Origin: Cerrena zonata
Taxonomy: Eukaryota > Basidiomycota > Agaricomycetes > Polyporales > Cerrenaceae
NCBI GenBank assembly: GCA_038087015.1
Contig: JASBNA010000095.1
Location: 1 to 64,000, forward strand
DNA: 64,000 nt
Direction of reading: 5' to 3'
The notes beneath the pieces are model-generated. The model worked only from the letters and a program-made list of their open reading frames with translations, did not search any database and was not told where the DNA came from. Below are positions 1 to 11,300 of this stretch, in pieces; position 1 is the first letter of the stretch, and each line of letters opens with the position of its first letter. The translations under genes were made by a program, and so were the position numbers.

Positions 1-1
1 A

Positions 2-946
2 TGTATTATGTCTTTAGTTGGAAATGTTAAATGGTTAATTGACTTGATGATCTATTTGAATCAAGAATTATTGCAGTTAGCATTTGTGAAAAACACTAAT
101 AGTACTGATACTAAACTTCATTATAAAAACTCTATTGTTTTGCCAATAATTTTAAGTAAAGTTCCACGGTTGTTCCTTATGTATGCCTGGTCATCTATTG
201 GAAAGACCCATGAAATTTTGAAAAAATTGCATAAAGACCTTTCGGAAAGCAATAAACTTTTCACTCCAATGAAAGAAGCTTTGAATCGGTATTTCACGGT
301 TTGTAATACTTCCCCATTAAACCTCAGCATCTCAGAAAACTTTTTAAGAGAATGTGATGCTTATGTCTCTAAGGAAATCGCCTCAAGGGCTGCTAATAAG
401 GACAGGGGATATGCATTGAAAATTGAACAAAAACTTGTTTGCCAGGGTGAGTTATCAGATGACTTAGTTCAGATTGCTAAACTATTGATTGAAAGACATT
501 CAATTAATATAAGCAGAGACATTAAAGTTTCAGAACTTTTCTTCTATGACGTCAATTGGATTGACGTTGGAATTGCCAAAAATACGATGTCTGGAATAGA
601 AAATGAAGATTTTTTTAGAAGTAAAAATCCAGTGATACATATTGACCCAAAGGACCAAAGAACAACTATCCCAAGACTTCAATACAATAGAATTGAATGT
701 ATCGATGCATTGAGAAAGGTTGTCGTAAAAGTTGGGGATAAATTGAATCCAAATCTGGCCACTGTCATTCCCAAGAAGAATAATAATAATAAGTTAGCTA
801 AACTTAGAAAATGTACCAGATGCAGATCTGTTTCTTCAGTAACTGATCCTTTAGTTTTTGATGTTCCGTCTAACGTTGGATTGTGGACAATGGTCTTTCA
901 AAGAACTTGTATATGTGGTAGCGCATGGGTAAATTGCGAAAAATGA
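2..946 (+). CDS. SIN4: Mediator subunit 16 (Sin4/Med16), C-terminal part
   Basis: This is the 3' part of a gene that begins before the window; the frame is open from base 2, so the ATG at 8 is internal. The product is the tail-module subunit Med16 of the RNA polymerase II Mediator complex, which links gene-specific activators and repressors to the polymerase in the nucleus. The strongest evidence is the end of the protein: a CTRCRS cysteine pair, then DPLVFDVP, then QRTCICGSAW, followed by the stop. That cysteine-rich C-terminus is characteristic of fungal Med16. The region before it is helical, with no other recognisable domain. The stop is TGA at 944-946, and the next gene is convergent. 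The identification is from memory of the family, not from a search. Confidence 0.8.
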   Translation, partial: CIMSLVGNVKWLIDLMIYLNQELLQLAFVKNTNSTDTKLHYKNSIVLPIILSKVPRLFLMYAWSSIGKTHEILKKLHKDLSESNKLFTPMKEALNRYFTVCNTSPLNLSISENFLRECDAYVSKEIASRAANKDRGYALKIEQKLVCQGELSDDLVQIAKLLIERHSINISRDIKVSELFFYDVNWIDVGIAKNTMSGIENEDFFRSKNPVIHIDPKDQRTTIPRLQYNRIECIDALRKVVVKVGDKLNPNLATVIPKKNNNNKLAKLRKCTRCRSVSSVTDPLVFDVPSNVGLWTMVFQRTCICGSAWVNCEK

Positions 947-1043
947 AAGTTTGACTACATTTAATGTTATCTTATAAATAGAGTATTTATGTATTAATAA
1001 ACGCTATTAGCCCTCATTATGAGCAACTCGAACAAGTAAATAT

Positions 1044-2981
1044 CTAATGATGGTCATAATCTTCGTTATCCTTCCTAAGAGCCTCATCCTGTGCAACTTC
1101 CTGACCAGTTTCATCTTGAGTCGCTTTCTCTTTTTCTTGATCAGCTTTCTCTTGAGCAGACCGTTCTTCAGCAGCTTTCATTTTTTTCCCAATCCTGGCC
1201 ATGATTATAACCATGGTGAGGGTAGATATTACAATCCATGCAATCAAAATACCAATATTTCGTCCCATATGTCCTTTATAAGCATTAAAATATGGAACAT
1301 GCATTAATTCATAAGAATTATAAATCGGCATGGCATACCCATATCTATAGAACTTGGGACATAGAACAATGGGAGAAACGGTTGGAGCCAAGTTTATAAC
1401 AACCATGAAGACAATAAGAAACCCAATTAATTGGGGTTTAAGCATGAATATAACCAAAGCAAGAGCCTCCATTAATGCTCCTGAAGATGCCATAGTTAAA
1501 TATGCAAAAGCCCAGACGACCAAAAAGCCCAGGTAACCAAATGTTGTAGTAAAAGTAATACCAAATGCAGCATTCAAAACAACATAAGCCAAAGACAATA
1601 CAACGTATGAAGAATGAGAAGCAGCAATTCTATATAAAAGGTACTTAAACCCTTTTATCTTTTGAGCAATGAGTGTATGTATTTGAATCAGGAAGACAAA
1701 TTGAAAGAAAGAAAACAACATCAAATACACGAGTCCAATTTGGAAAGGTGCTTGTACGACTGGGTTATTCACAGGAAGTCTATCGACATTGACAAAGGAA
1801 GGATTAGTGGTGACTAAGTTGGGTGCATTTGTTAAAACATTTTCAATCTCAGTTGAATTAAGCTGACCCAATAAACTTTTCAAATAAGGTGTTTGAGGAA
1901 TGAAACTGTCAAATGCTAACTTTGTTCTCCCTACTATACTTTTAACGTAATTGTTAACAGCATTGTAGTTTCTACCAGTTTCATAAACTACTTCCATGAA
2001 ACTATCAGAGGGTGATACCAGATCAGAAGCCGTTTTTAAAGCCTCGTACATTCTTAAAGTTGAGTTTTCCTTGATATAATAAGCAGCCCAGTACTTTTGA
2101 ATGTGAATTTGATGGTAGACTTCCTCTGTAATCGAATTATTATGATCAAGAGCGGCTTTATTAATAGTATCGAAATCTATTATTTCAAAAGTCCCTAAAG
2201 ACTGAACCTGAGTAACATTAACAAAGAAATATTCAACAACTTCTCCAATAGCACCAGGCAAACTACCAACTTGTCTATCAGCATTGATCACAGCAAAATG
2301 AAGATCATGAAATCTACCAGTCCGTTCATAAAAAGTTCCCCAATATATACACAAAGTGACAACCAAGCCAACAATTAAAAACGCATAGTTCTTCAAATAC
2401 GTTATTACAATATTTATTCTGTGTTGGTGGAAATCTTTATCCCAGAAACCCAATTTTCTTGTTACACTTTGTATAGTTGAAGCAATTGTATTTCGTCTGC
2501 TTGTTCTTGATTGTTGACGATTTATTTCATCCTCTGTGAACGAACTTTCTCGTCTCTCACCCAAGCCCTCATATATCCGGGGAAATTCCTCTTGGGTCCC
2601 TTGATCATCAGTAGATCCCAAAGATTCAGCCTCTTCTTCTTCATCTGGAACTCTAGAAAAAGATTTACCTATCTGATCATGGCCGAACAAAAAATCCGAA
2701 TCTAGCTCATCATAATATATATTCATAGGGTCATTTTCTTGGGAACTCAACTTTCTAGCCCTAGAATTTCTGGATGAAGCTATCAGATTAGTTCTATGTC
2801 TGCTTGAATGGCTATCACCGAAATAATTAGTAGCACTAGATGATATTCTTCTTACCAACGACTGCCTCCTCTGAGGTGGTTGCACATTAGACTCATCAAG
2901 CTGGACTGGTCTGGCTTCAATTTCTTCACTGTCGACTGAAGAAGCTAGCGAGCTACTGTCACGAGAGTTACTTCTGTTCAT
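1044..2981 (-). CDS. SNG1-family membrane protein (DUF3533), copy A
   Basis: A 645-residue multi-pass membrane protein of the Sng1 family. In S. cerevisiae Sng1 gives resistance to nitrosoguanidine and affects plasma-membrane lipid asymmetry. The first ~190 residues are hydrophilic, Ser/Arg/Glu-rich and predicted cytosolic. One membrane segment follows (residues ~197-217, ending CIYWGTFYERTGRFHDL), then a long lumenal or extracellular loop with NxS/T sites and the family motif HIQKYWAAYYI. About five membrane segments follow, including FYRYGYAMP and the GRNIGILIAWIV end. The last ~45 residues are a charged Lys/Glu/Gln tail. It is longer than yeast Sng1 (~547 residues) because of both tails. 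It lies head-to-head with a second family member 204 bp away, so the two probably share a promoter. The family call is firm; the substrate is unknown. Confidence 0.85.
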   Translation of the reverse strand: MNRSNSRDSSSLASSVDSEEIEARPVQLDESNVQPPQRRQSLVRRISSSATNYFGDSHSSRHRTNLIASSRNSRARKLSSQENDPMNIYYDELDSDFLFGHDQIGKSFSRVPDEEEEAESLGSTDDQGTQEEFPRIYEGLGERRESSFTEDEINRQQSRTSRRNTIASTIQSVTRKLGFWDKDFHQHRINIVITYLKNYAFLIVGLVVTLCIYWGTFYERTGRFHDLHFAVINADRQVGSLPGAIGEVVEYFFVNVTQVQSLGTFEIIDFDTINKAALDHNNSITEEVYHQIHIQKYWAAYYIKENSTLRMYEALKTASDLVSPSDSFMEVVYETGRNYNAVNNYVKSIVGRTKLAFDSFIPQTPYLKSLLGQLNSTEIENVLTNAPNLVTTNPSFVNVDRLPVNNPVVQAPFQIGLVYLMLFSFFQFVFLIQIHTLIAQKIKGFKYLLYRIAASHSSYVVLSLAYVVLNAAFGITFTTTFGYLGFLVVWAFAYLTMASSGALMEALALVIFMLKPQLIGFLIVFMVVINLAPTVSPIVLCPKFYRYGYAMPIYNSYELMHVPYFNAYKGHMGRNIGILIAWIVISTLTMVIIMARIGKKMKAAEERSAQEKADQEKEKATQDETGQEVAQDEALRKDNEDYDHH

Positions 2982-3185
2982 TTCAAAGTCTTAATTTAAG
3001 CTGTTTGTAGTAGGATTTATAATGAAAATATGTTGATATAATTCCGCTCTATTTTGATGCCTCTTTTTTGGTAATCGTCCTGAGAAATTCATCTTATTCC
3101 CCAATCTTTTCCAAAAATCAACTCTGCCAGCCAGTGAGTAAACAATAGTATACCACTACACTTAGCTGGACCATCTACAGAACTA

Positions 3186-4856
3186 ATGAGGAACAGAATA
3201 GAATCTATTGATCCATTGGATGAATCTCAAGGGTCTTATAATGGTGATAGAGCCGCACCTCAAAACAACTTGGTACAACAGTTTGAACAAACAGAATCAG
3301 CTCCAAATCCGTCAGGAACTTACCTACTGGAATATATATCTGGGGCCAATATTGGTGGTGAGGCGATTAAGTCAGAAAACTTTCAGAATGGCCAAGATAG
3401 GAATATAAGTCAAGTGTCGTATGATAAAGAAGATACCCAAGGTTCATCTACAGATTCTCATGAGGCTGACAAGAAACAACAAGTAGGAATGGATGAAAAA
3501 CTAAGCGAAACCAAGGAAGAGGAACCCGAGAAGAATAGAAAATGGCATGGCATATTTGGAGTAGGATACAAGTTGCTACAAGTATATTTATTTTTATTTG
3601 TATTTTTCATATCAATATGTGCATTTTATTGGGGAACTTATTTCCATAGATTTGGTCGATTCAAGAACCTTGAGTTATTGGTTGTATCCGACGATGTATC
3701 ATTTACCACGAGTAATGGGACTGAAGTGAGGCCCTTGATATATGATTCTTTAAGAGATATGTTTACAAACAATGAAACCATAAATAGGCTTGGTGATTGG
3801 AGATACATGAGTACTTCTGAAATAAGTGAACTAGCATCAAAACATAATAGTTCTAATTATGACGAAGTTGTCAGACAGGTACATCATCAAAAATATTGGG
3901 CTGCATTTTACATTGCACCAAATAGTACCCAATTAATTTATGAAAGTATGGTTAATCAAAATGTATCGTTGATTGAATCACAGGCAATTGACCAATTAAT
4001 TACCTGTGTTTATGAAAGTGGACGTCATTATTCTGCATTGAGTCAATATGTTACAAAAAATTTATATTTAATCCTGGATACTTGGACAAGTTATTATGGA
4101 GGATCAAAGGTTTATAATCCACTAGTTAGTGAAATTCTTACTAGAGATGAGAGGTCAGATTTAATGCAAAGTGAAAATGGTACCACCATAATCAATGATA
4201 AGCCAATGATGCGACTTTTTGATAACAGGCCATCAAGTTCACCTTCAATATTAGGGCCATCAGAATTAGGTTTAATTTATGCACAAATGTTTTCATTTCA
4301 TCAATTTAATCTAAGTGTTGAAGTCTACAGTTTTTTAAGGAAAAATTTAAAGTATAAACATTTTGTTATTTGGAGAATTATAGCAGCCAATGTCAATTGT
4401 TTTATACTTGCATTGATTTATTCATTAATTACGATTGCATTTAGAACTCCAATTGATGTGGCATTTGGCAAAGCAGGATTTTTAGTTCTTTGGATGTTTA
4501 TGTATTTATTTATTGTTGCAAGTGCTTCGATAAATGAATTAGTTGGTACAATAATTATGTTTTCAGGACAGAAGCAATGGATACCAGTATGGTTAGTTTC
4601 ATATTTGATATTTAATATATCGGTTACATTTTCACCATTAGAATTATCACCAAGATTTTATCGATATGGATATGTTATGCCAATGTTTAATGGATATGAA
4701 GCATTGAAAGTTGTATTCTTCAATACATGGAAAGGACATCTAGGTAGAAATATAGGGATTTTAATTATTTGGATTGTGGTTATGTCAATACTGATGAGTA
4801 TAATTGCAGTTTATGTTGATAAAAAGGTTAAAAAGGCAAGCCAAAAAACTAAATAG
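3186..4856 (+). CDS. SNG1-family membrane protein (DUF3533), copy B
   Basis: A 556-residue paralogue of the divergent neighbour, with the same plan: acidic N-terminal tail, first membrane segment (FFISICAFYWGTYFHRFGRF), a loop carrying HHQKYWAAFYIAPNSTQ, several C-terminal membrane segments, FYRYGYVMPMFNGYEA, and the shared end GRNIGILIIWIVV. It lacks the long charged C-terminal tail of copy A and ends in a short Lys-rich tail. The conserved loop and end motifs make common ancestry clear, while the N-terminal tails are unrelated in sequence, so the duplication is probably old. The stop codon overlaps the stop of convergent HSM3 by eight bases. Probable role: plasma-membrane drug tolerance or lipid organisation. 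This is inferred from the family only. Confidence 0.83.
   Translation: MRNRIESIDPLDESQGSYNGDRAAPQNNLVQQFEQTESAPNPSGTYLLEYISGANIGGEAIKSENFQNGQDRNISQVSYDKEDTQGSSTDSHEADKKQQVGMDEKLSETKEEEPEKNRKWHGIFGVGYKLLQVYLFLFVFFISICAFYWGTYFHRFGRFKNLELLVVSDDVSFTTSNGTEVRPLIYDSLRDMFTNNETINRLGDWRYMSTSEISELASKHNSSNYDEVVRQVHHQKYWAAFYIAPNSTQLIYESMVNQNVSLIESQAIDQLITCVYESGRHYSALSQYVTKNLYLILDTWTSYYGGSKVYNPLVSEILTRDERSDLMQSENGTTIINDKPMMRLFDNRPSSSPSILGPSELGLIYAQMFSFHQFNLSVEVYSFLRKNLKYKHFVIWRIIAANVNCFILALIYSLITIAFRTPIDVAFGKAGFLVLWMFMYLFIVASASINELVGTIIMFSGQKQWIPVWLVSYLIFNISVTFSPLELSPRFYRYGYVMPMFNGYEALKVVFFNTWKGHLGRNIGILIIWIVVMSILMSIIAVYVDKKVKKASQKTK
4849..4856. other. Eight-base overlap of convergent stop codons
   Basis: The plus-strand SNG1-family gene ends with TAG at 4854-4856. 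The minus-strand HSM3 ends with TAG read from 4851-4849. The two coding regions therefore share bases 4849-4856, and their mRNAs must overlap antisense in the 3' UTRs. Confidence 0.9.
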
Positions 4857-6423
4857 TGTCACTTGCAATGTCCACTTGAGGATTAATAGATTTGATATTA
4901 TGACCATTTTTCATTAATGAATAAGTTTTCTTTAAATCATCTAACCAAATTTTCAAATCTATATCTGAATTGAAAAGTAAATTTTCCAAACAAGCTAATT
5001 TCAAATTCCAAATTTCATTATTGATGATTTCAAAAGGTGAATTAATAAGATAATCAGTTATAATGGTTGGTAAATTATTGATCAAATAAACTGTTGAATG
5101 GTTATATTTTGAAATTTGCAAAATGATATAATAAATTTGATCAATTGAAAGTTTTGAAATTTTCTCAAAATTGAAATAGTTAACATCACTAGTAATGATA
5201 AGATTAAACAAATGTTCAGATTTGACCAAATTTAAGAAAATGGTGAAGAATTTTTGATTAAATAAGGAAATTTTAGTTAAATTATCATTGAAAAAATCAT
5301 GACAAAAACTTTGATCAAAAATCTGATAATTGATTTTACTAAGTAATAAAACATCTGACTCATTATCTAGGTACAAGTTATAGGATTTGAACAAATTATG
5401 CTTGGTAATGCATTCTGCCACGAAAGATTGACAATAAGACAAAGACGAATAAGAAAGAGTTTCGATCAACTCAATGATTTGAGTTACATAGAAGGACTCA
5501 ATCATTGGGTTGGAATTTTTAGATAAATAAAACTGCACGATTTGATCAATTGGGGGTTTTATGTTGTTGAATAACTCTTCTGACCCGATTTCAAGATGCT
5601 TTAAGTTTTTAACAAAATTTGTATAAAATTGTATAATTAATAAAGGATAGAACGGATCATCCAAATCGTTCAAATCATTTGAATTGAAAGTATATAGAGA
5701 AGGGTTCAAATTAAAGGTTTGCCAATACGGTAAAAGAACGATGAGTAAGTCTAATAACCTAGTAATTAACGTTGAGTTTTTCAAGCCACGAGTCTTTTCA
5801 TAAAGTTGATAAGCTTCATTACTGAATAGTTTAGATTCAATAAGGGCAAAGATATTCAAGTCGACGATCCTTGAAATGAATTTTTCCGTATTGTTTACCA
5901 CCGATAATGGTAACGTTTCATAATCATCGGTCGATAAGTGATTAGTTACCAAAGTATCCAAGATATTTGTATCTCTCAAAAAGTCAATCAAGTCAGTATC
6001 ATTTAATTTTGTACTCAATATATTAATGATCAAGTTTGTCGCATTTGGCGACGCTGATTCAATTCTCGAAACGATGAATTCCCTTGGATAGAAAAAAGTG
6101 ATTTGATCAAATGATAGATACGATAAAATAACGTTTAATAGATCAATCAAAGGAGACTGTGAATCTTGGTTGATTGGGAAAATCAACAAATTGGTAAGCA
6201 CCGAAATGAAACTGATCAAAAATTGATTTTCGTCAAGTCTCTCCAGTTGTTTCTTGAAAACAATCGTTTTGTCATTGGATACCATTCTGCAAAAATTATT
6301 TATAAGGGTGTCATCGAGGTCCGGGTCCCGGACCCCAGACTCTAGCTGTTCCTGCACTTCTTGCAAGTGACGAAGCACCTTTGCAGTTGTCTGATCTAAT
6401 TCCGTCAAGTTGATTTGGTTCAT
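4849..6423 (-). CDS. HSM3: Proteasome base assembly chaperone Hsm3 (S5b-type)
   Basis: A 524-residue, all-helical, Leu/Ile/Asn-rich protein without membrane segments. Hsm3 folds as ARM/HEAT-like repeats and binds the C-terminal domain of ATPase Rpt1 while the 19S base is assembled; it was first named for a mismatch-repair phenotype. The best support is the C-terminus. The order WLDDLKKTY, then SLMKNGHNIKSINPQ, matches the pattern of S. cerevisiae Hsm3, which ends in a YSKAVNGKNY-type stretch. Length (480 in S. cerevisiae) and repeat character agree. The family diverges fast, so certainty is moderate. A Rap1-like box lies 128 bp before the ATG. The 3' end overlaps the convergent SNG1-family gene. 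Confidence 0.72.
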   Translation of the reverse strand: MNQINLTELDQTTAKVLRHLQEVQEQLESGVRDPDLDDTLINNFCRMVSNDKTIVFKKQLERLDENQFLISFISVLTNLLIFPINQDSQSPLIDLLNVILSYLSFDQITFFYPREFIVSRIESASPNATNLIINILSTKLNDTDLIDFLRDTNILDTLVTNHLSTDDYETLPLSVVNNTEKFISRIVDLNIFALIESKLFSNEAYQLYEKTRGLKNSTLITRLLDLLIVLLPYWQTFNLNPSLYTFNSNDLNDLDDPFYPLLIIQFYTNFVKNLKHLEIGSEELFNNIKPPIDQIVQFYLSKNSNPMIESFYVTQIIELIETLSYSSLSYCQSFVAECITKHNLFKSYNLYLDNESDVLLLSKINYQIFDQSFCHDFFNDNLTKISLFNQKFFTIFLNLVKSEHLFNLIITSDVNYFNFEKISKLSIDQIYYIILQISKYNHSTVYLINNLPTIITDYLINSPFEIINNEIWNLKLACLENLLFNSDIDLKIWLDDLKKTYSLMKNGHNIKSINPQVDIASDTI

Positions 6424-6550
6424 TGCGTTGGAAATGCCTGTTAGAAACTAGAATTTTGCCGCTAACCCTGGGTTATAGGGTAGGATAAATGTCGCGGGGC
6501 CGATGCAAAAAAAGAAAATGTCGCGAGAACTCGAACAAATGTCGTGATCA

Positions 6551-6563
6551 GGTGCACGGGTGC
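6551..6563 (+). promoter_or_regulatory. Rap1-like box upstream of HSM3
   Basis: GGTGCACGGGTGC, 128 bp upstream of the HSM3 ATG. It is one of a recurring family of G-rich boxes in this window that resemble the yeast Rap1 consensus. Binding is inferred. Confidence 0.5.
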
Positions 6564-6748
6564 AAACATTCCAAATTTCCCGGTAAACACACACCCACCA
6601 ATACTTTAGTTCCTACATAGACGTACGCGTTCTATTAAACTATACATACTTGGGCTTACGATACTAATGGTTATACTAATAGTTTTACTAATAGGTTACT
6701 TCACCTTATACGCATATTCATAATTATTAATAAGTAGTAGAAGACCGA

Positions 6749-6760
6749 ATGTACGGAGGT
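6749..6760 (+). promoter_or_regulatory. Rap1-like box, variant
   Basis: ATGTACGGAGGT, about 326 bp upstream of HSM3. This GTACGGAGGT variant recurs at 18465, 26048 and 28587 (both orientations). Confidence 0.4.
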
Positions 6761-6817
6761 CTCTTTCTTCGTTTGCAAGGCCATTGTATAAACGTTGATG
6801 CCCATCTATTGTGAACG

Positions 6818-6826
6818 TTAGGGTTA
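6818..6826 (+). promoter_or_regulatory. TTAGGGTTA, possible Tbf1 site
   Basis: An exact TTAGGGTTA in the HSM3-SYT1 intergenic region. Tbf1 of yeasts binds TTAGGG/ARCCCTAA-type sites. A nine-base match could be chance. Confidence 0.3.
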
Positions 6827-7968
6827 TCGAGTAGATCAATACAAAGACAATTCTGGTGTTATATATCGGAATTTTTACACGAGAAGCCACCAGCAGATCC
6901 CACGGCGAAATAGCCTCAAGACACCACAAAAAGAATTAAACGAGATTGTTAAGATGTAAATAGAGTTGGTGATGATGGAAACTTCGTTTATTTCATGGGG
7001 TACTGGGAAGGATGGTAACAATTGTCAACATAATTAACCCAATTGAGCAACGGTCTTTCACTATGCAAGGCACCTCCTCCCGGTAATAATCACATTCACC
7101 TAGTATAATATGAAGAGGATAAAGAAAATAAAGTAAAATAAGAAATGGTAAGTAATATTTTTATCCTTCACTGCATTTAATCAAAACAGCTTAAACGAAT
7201 ATCTACTTGCCGTTCAATCTTTTCAGATTGCCTTTATGATGGTTTTAAAATTAAATGTACCACGTCTCCCTTCATTGTAATCAGGAGGGTTCGTCTCAGG
7301 AGTCCTCAGGAGGTAATCATTCACCCCTGGAACTTAGCACCACATTCTTATCTTACTCGAGGTATTGTATTACTTCTGTCAAAAGTAAACGCATGTAACT
7401 ACACCTAAATAACTACACCTAGTCTTGAGTAAAGTTTAGCCTAAAGTCTTTTCACCATATAGTTTTGAACACTTTGGGCCGAAAAAGAAAGAAGCTCTTC
7501 TGTGAATCGCTTTCTTGTTTACTCACCCAGTTGTAAAAGCTATTTATCTACATTTCTTATTATCTTTCCTGTCTGATTTCTCTTTATCATAAGATTTTAA
7601 ACAATTGAATTGTTGGAATTCAACCTTTTTTCTTTTTTTATTCTTTTATTGTTTGATTTTTAAGTTGATTGAATTTTTCCTTCAACTTTCTTTTTTTTTT
7701 TTTGTTTTTTTGGTTTCTTCTTAACTACAACTACTTCTTTTTCCTTTAAAATTGTATATCTCTTCTTCTTTCTTCAACTTAGATTCTTTCAATTGATTTC
7801 TATCTACCCAGTTAGCACTTGTTGATCAACCGCCCATTAGCCGCCCTTTTTCAATCAACTTGTATAACTTCGTTTTTCATTTTACCTTTTTTTTTTTTTT
7901 TTTTTTTTTTATAACTTTCTTCTTTTCTTTTTGTTTTTTAACCTTTACCTTTAGTTCATTCTTGTTCT

Positions 7969-7969
<1 letters not shown>

Positions 7970-8005
<36 letters not shown>
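7970..8005 (+). repeat. (ACT)12 microsatellite
   Basis: Twelve perfect ACT triplets in the pyrimidine-rich leader upstream of SYT1. Confidence 0.95.
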
Positions 8006-8008
<3 letters not shown>

Positions 8009-8355
8009 TACGAGTATTTCGGTGCTTCCAATTGGTTTGAAAGTTTGGAGCTCAATTCTTAATACCCTGACACGCTCAAGATCGAGATCAACAGAAAAAT
8101 AAACACAATATCAAACATACTTTCTAATTAGCGATATCTTCTTCTTCCAGTGGATTGACTCCGATTGTTATCTCGACGCTCATCCCTGTTTCCAGATATC
8201 TTCCCACCACTCTAGCTAGACGTTGCCAACTAATTGTGTGTTCAGCCGTTAGCTTTCAATTTACTCGTGTTTTTTTCTTTTTTCCTTCGGCCCTTTTTTT
8301 TTCCCTCTTTGACTTTTTTCATATCGTCTTTTTTTAAACCATCGTTTTACGTGTT

Positions 8356-11300
8356 ATGATGGCCGATACTAAGCTGGTTCAAGCCAATGCGGATGGGGTG
8401 ACCTCGTCAGTAGCCACAGCTGCTGCAGTGGCTGCCACCGCCAAAGCCAGCGACAATTACAAGCCAGATTCTGCTGATTCTACCGCTAATCAATCGGATA
8501 TTGTTGAATCTTCTCAAAAATTATCAAATAAAACTACTCCCCCACTGACTCCACCCTCTCCTTCTGCTGATGAAAGTAATAATCTCAGCAAATTCGATAC
8601 ACCTCCGTTATCCACTCCTGATGCCAGTGAGGAGATAAATAAAAAGGTCGTCGATTCCAATCCAGAAACACAAAAATCAGAAGATAACCCAGAAGAAAAA
8701 CAAGATAAATCAGAAGAAAAACCAGAAGAAAAACCAGAAGAACAACCAGAAGATAAGTCAGAAGATAAGTCAGAAGATAAATCAGAACAACCTGAAAGAT
8801 CAGGTTCTAAAAAATCAAAACCTTTAACAATTGATACCACCCTTAATCCTGGACCAACCAGTATGTTGGATGTTAATACTCCTCTTTCTGCTACACCAAA
8901 TAAAATAGTAGCTCCTTCAAATAGTAATGCAACTTCTGCAAATAATAGCTCAGAAAACCTCGATTCAACTATATCTGCTGATCAAGAATATAAGGATATT
9001 GCATTAAAATTATTCAATGAAGAATTTGTTTCAATTCAACCAGAAGAATATACTCAGTTTTTAGCTGCTAGTGATAATGAAAGTTCAAGAATAAGAGAAT
9101 ATTATATGGATTTATTTAAATGGGATTCAAACTTATTAAAGTCAACTAGAACATTATGCCATAAATTATACTTAAAAGGTGAATCTCAAGAAATCGATAG
9201 AATATTATCTTCTTTCACAAAATCTTATATTAAACAACATCCAGTTAACGTTTTTTGTACAAGAAATTTTGAAAAAATTTATATTGTTTTATACAGTTTA
9301 ATTTTATTAAATACTGCTTTACATAATTCTGAAGTTAACAAAAAATCAAAAATTGGTCAAACTGATTATATTAGAAATACTTTCACTACTTTCATTCAAC
9401 AAAATCCAAAATCTCTGAAAAAATTATCAATTAAACAAAGAATTATCATTGAAAGAGAATTAAGTAATTATTATGAAGATTTATCGAAAAATGAATTACA
9501 TTTGAAAAAATCAGATGATTTCAATAACGGTAATGAGTTTAATTTATCTTCTGCTACTAAAAATTCAAATAAACTGAAAAGAATGTCAGTTGCTGAAACT
9601 ATAAGATCAACCTCTTCAAATACTCAATCTTCTCAACCTTCAAATACTTCTTCAACCGCTGCTGCAGTTAATTCAATCTCTTCTAATCCTCCAAACCAAC
9701 AATTGGCTTCAAATAATAATTTTGCTAATTCTCTGCCTCAAACTATTAATGCTCCTCCTTCAACTCAAGCTGCTAATCCTGATTTTAGTACTCCAACTGA
9801 ATCAGAATTCCCAACTCTTACTAGACAACTTTCTGATACTTCTATTTGGTCAACTGATACTAATAATAATCGTCGTTCATCTCTTGGTATGAAACGTATG
9901 CCAAGTGCTACTTCAAATGTTTCTCAATATACTGCAGTTAATACAAATAATTCAACTGCCAGTGGCAGAACTCATAGAGTTGGTTTTACTAGAGCATTAG
10001 CTTCTGATAATAAATTTTATAATAATCCAAATGCTTCAAGAGCTTCAAGTGTCAATGGTACTCCTTATTCTTTAAGAAACAGACATTCTTTGGATCAATT
10101 ACGTGGCATGCCAAGTTATCAAAATACTAATTATAATAACACTCCAACTCAACCAAATAATACAACCAATAATGGATTAAACAGAAGATCTTCTCGTGCT
10201 TCAGTTATAAGTAAAGAATCAGTTGGATCAATCAACAATGATGATACTGTTAGTGTATTATCTTTTGACACAGTTCATATGAATAACTTTGACATTGAAG
10301 GCTTGGATGATAGAAATAAGGAACCAGAACCTCAACAAGGTTTAGAAGATTTTAATGTCGAAGATTACCAAGATCATTATGATCTCACTCTAGAATTACA
10401 AGGTTCTCCTTATTTGAAAGAAGGTTTATTAAAATTGAAAATTTTAAATAATGACCAACAAGATTCAAATGTTAGTGAAGTTGCTCCTCCTCCTTCATCT
10501 GCTGCTTCAACTGCTTCCGGAGCTGGAAATGGTGCCAGAGGTTTTTTCTCATTCTTTACTAACAGATTAGGATCATCAAACAATAATCATAAACAAGATG
10601 CAAATGCTACTTCAGCTGCAGCTGCAGCAGCTGCAGCCGCAAATGCAGCTGCTTCAACTCATACTGGTACTAATACCTCCTCATTATTACCTAACAAGTT
10701 TAATGAAAGTTTTGTTGTTGTTTCCAAAGGTGAATTAGCCTTATATTCATTTGATCCTAAAGTTATTAAAAAACACCAACAAAAGATTAGAAAATTAAAA
10801 CAAAAACAAATTGTACAAATGTTAGAAGAGGAAGAAGATGAAGATGGTGTTATGGGTGATGGTAATTGGTTAAAGAATGCTGCAAATATTGGTTCTTATA
10901 ATTTATGTTCAACTTATGCTCAATTAGAAAAAATCAATGGAAATACAACTGGTAATTCTTTTGCTAAAAAATCTATTTATTGGTCATTAACTTTCCCCAA
11001 AGTTAGTAAGAAACAACCTAAGAAATTTATTTTCGAAGCTGGTACTAAAGAAATTGCATTAGAATTTATAAATACTTGTAATTTTTGGGCTTCTAAAATA
11101 ACAGCTATTCCAACTTTAGAGGAAAGTATTTCATCAATTGAATATGGTTGGACCAATTTAGATGCATTAATTCATAGAAAAGATAGTTTCAAAAAGGCCA
11201 AATATATTCAAAAATGGGAACCATTAGCAAGAGGAGTATATTTAAGTAATTACATTGTTGCAAATAGCTCATTAGATAATGAAGCTAATCATTTGGGTAT

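Larger units (their letters stand above)
6430..8355. other. Long intergenic region and SYT1 leader
   Basis: About 1.9 kb with no supported gene. It holds two Rap1-like boxes (6551 and 6749) and one TTAGGGTTA (6818-6826). From about 7600 to 8350 the plus strand is strongly pyrimidine-rich, including a T run at ~7889-7910 and twelve ACT triplets at 7970-8005. This is typical of a long yeast promoter and 5' leader for SYT1. Small ORFs here are made of poly-Phe or poly-Leu and look non-functional. Confidence 0.7.

Noticed and set aside
6696..6929. 77-codon minus-strand ORF upstream of HSM3
   Set aside because: No recognisable motif, overlaps likely regulatory DNA and the TTAGGGTTA site; ORF length is expected by chance.
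6966..7080. Box C/D snoRNA starting at GTGATGATGG
   Set aside because: No CTGA D box at a suitable distance and no terminal stem.
7860..8102. 80-codon ORF before SYT1
   Set aside because: Poly-Phe and poly-Leu from T-runs and the ACT microsatellite.
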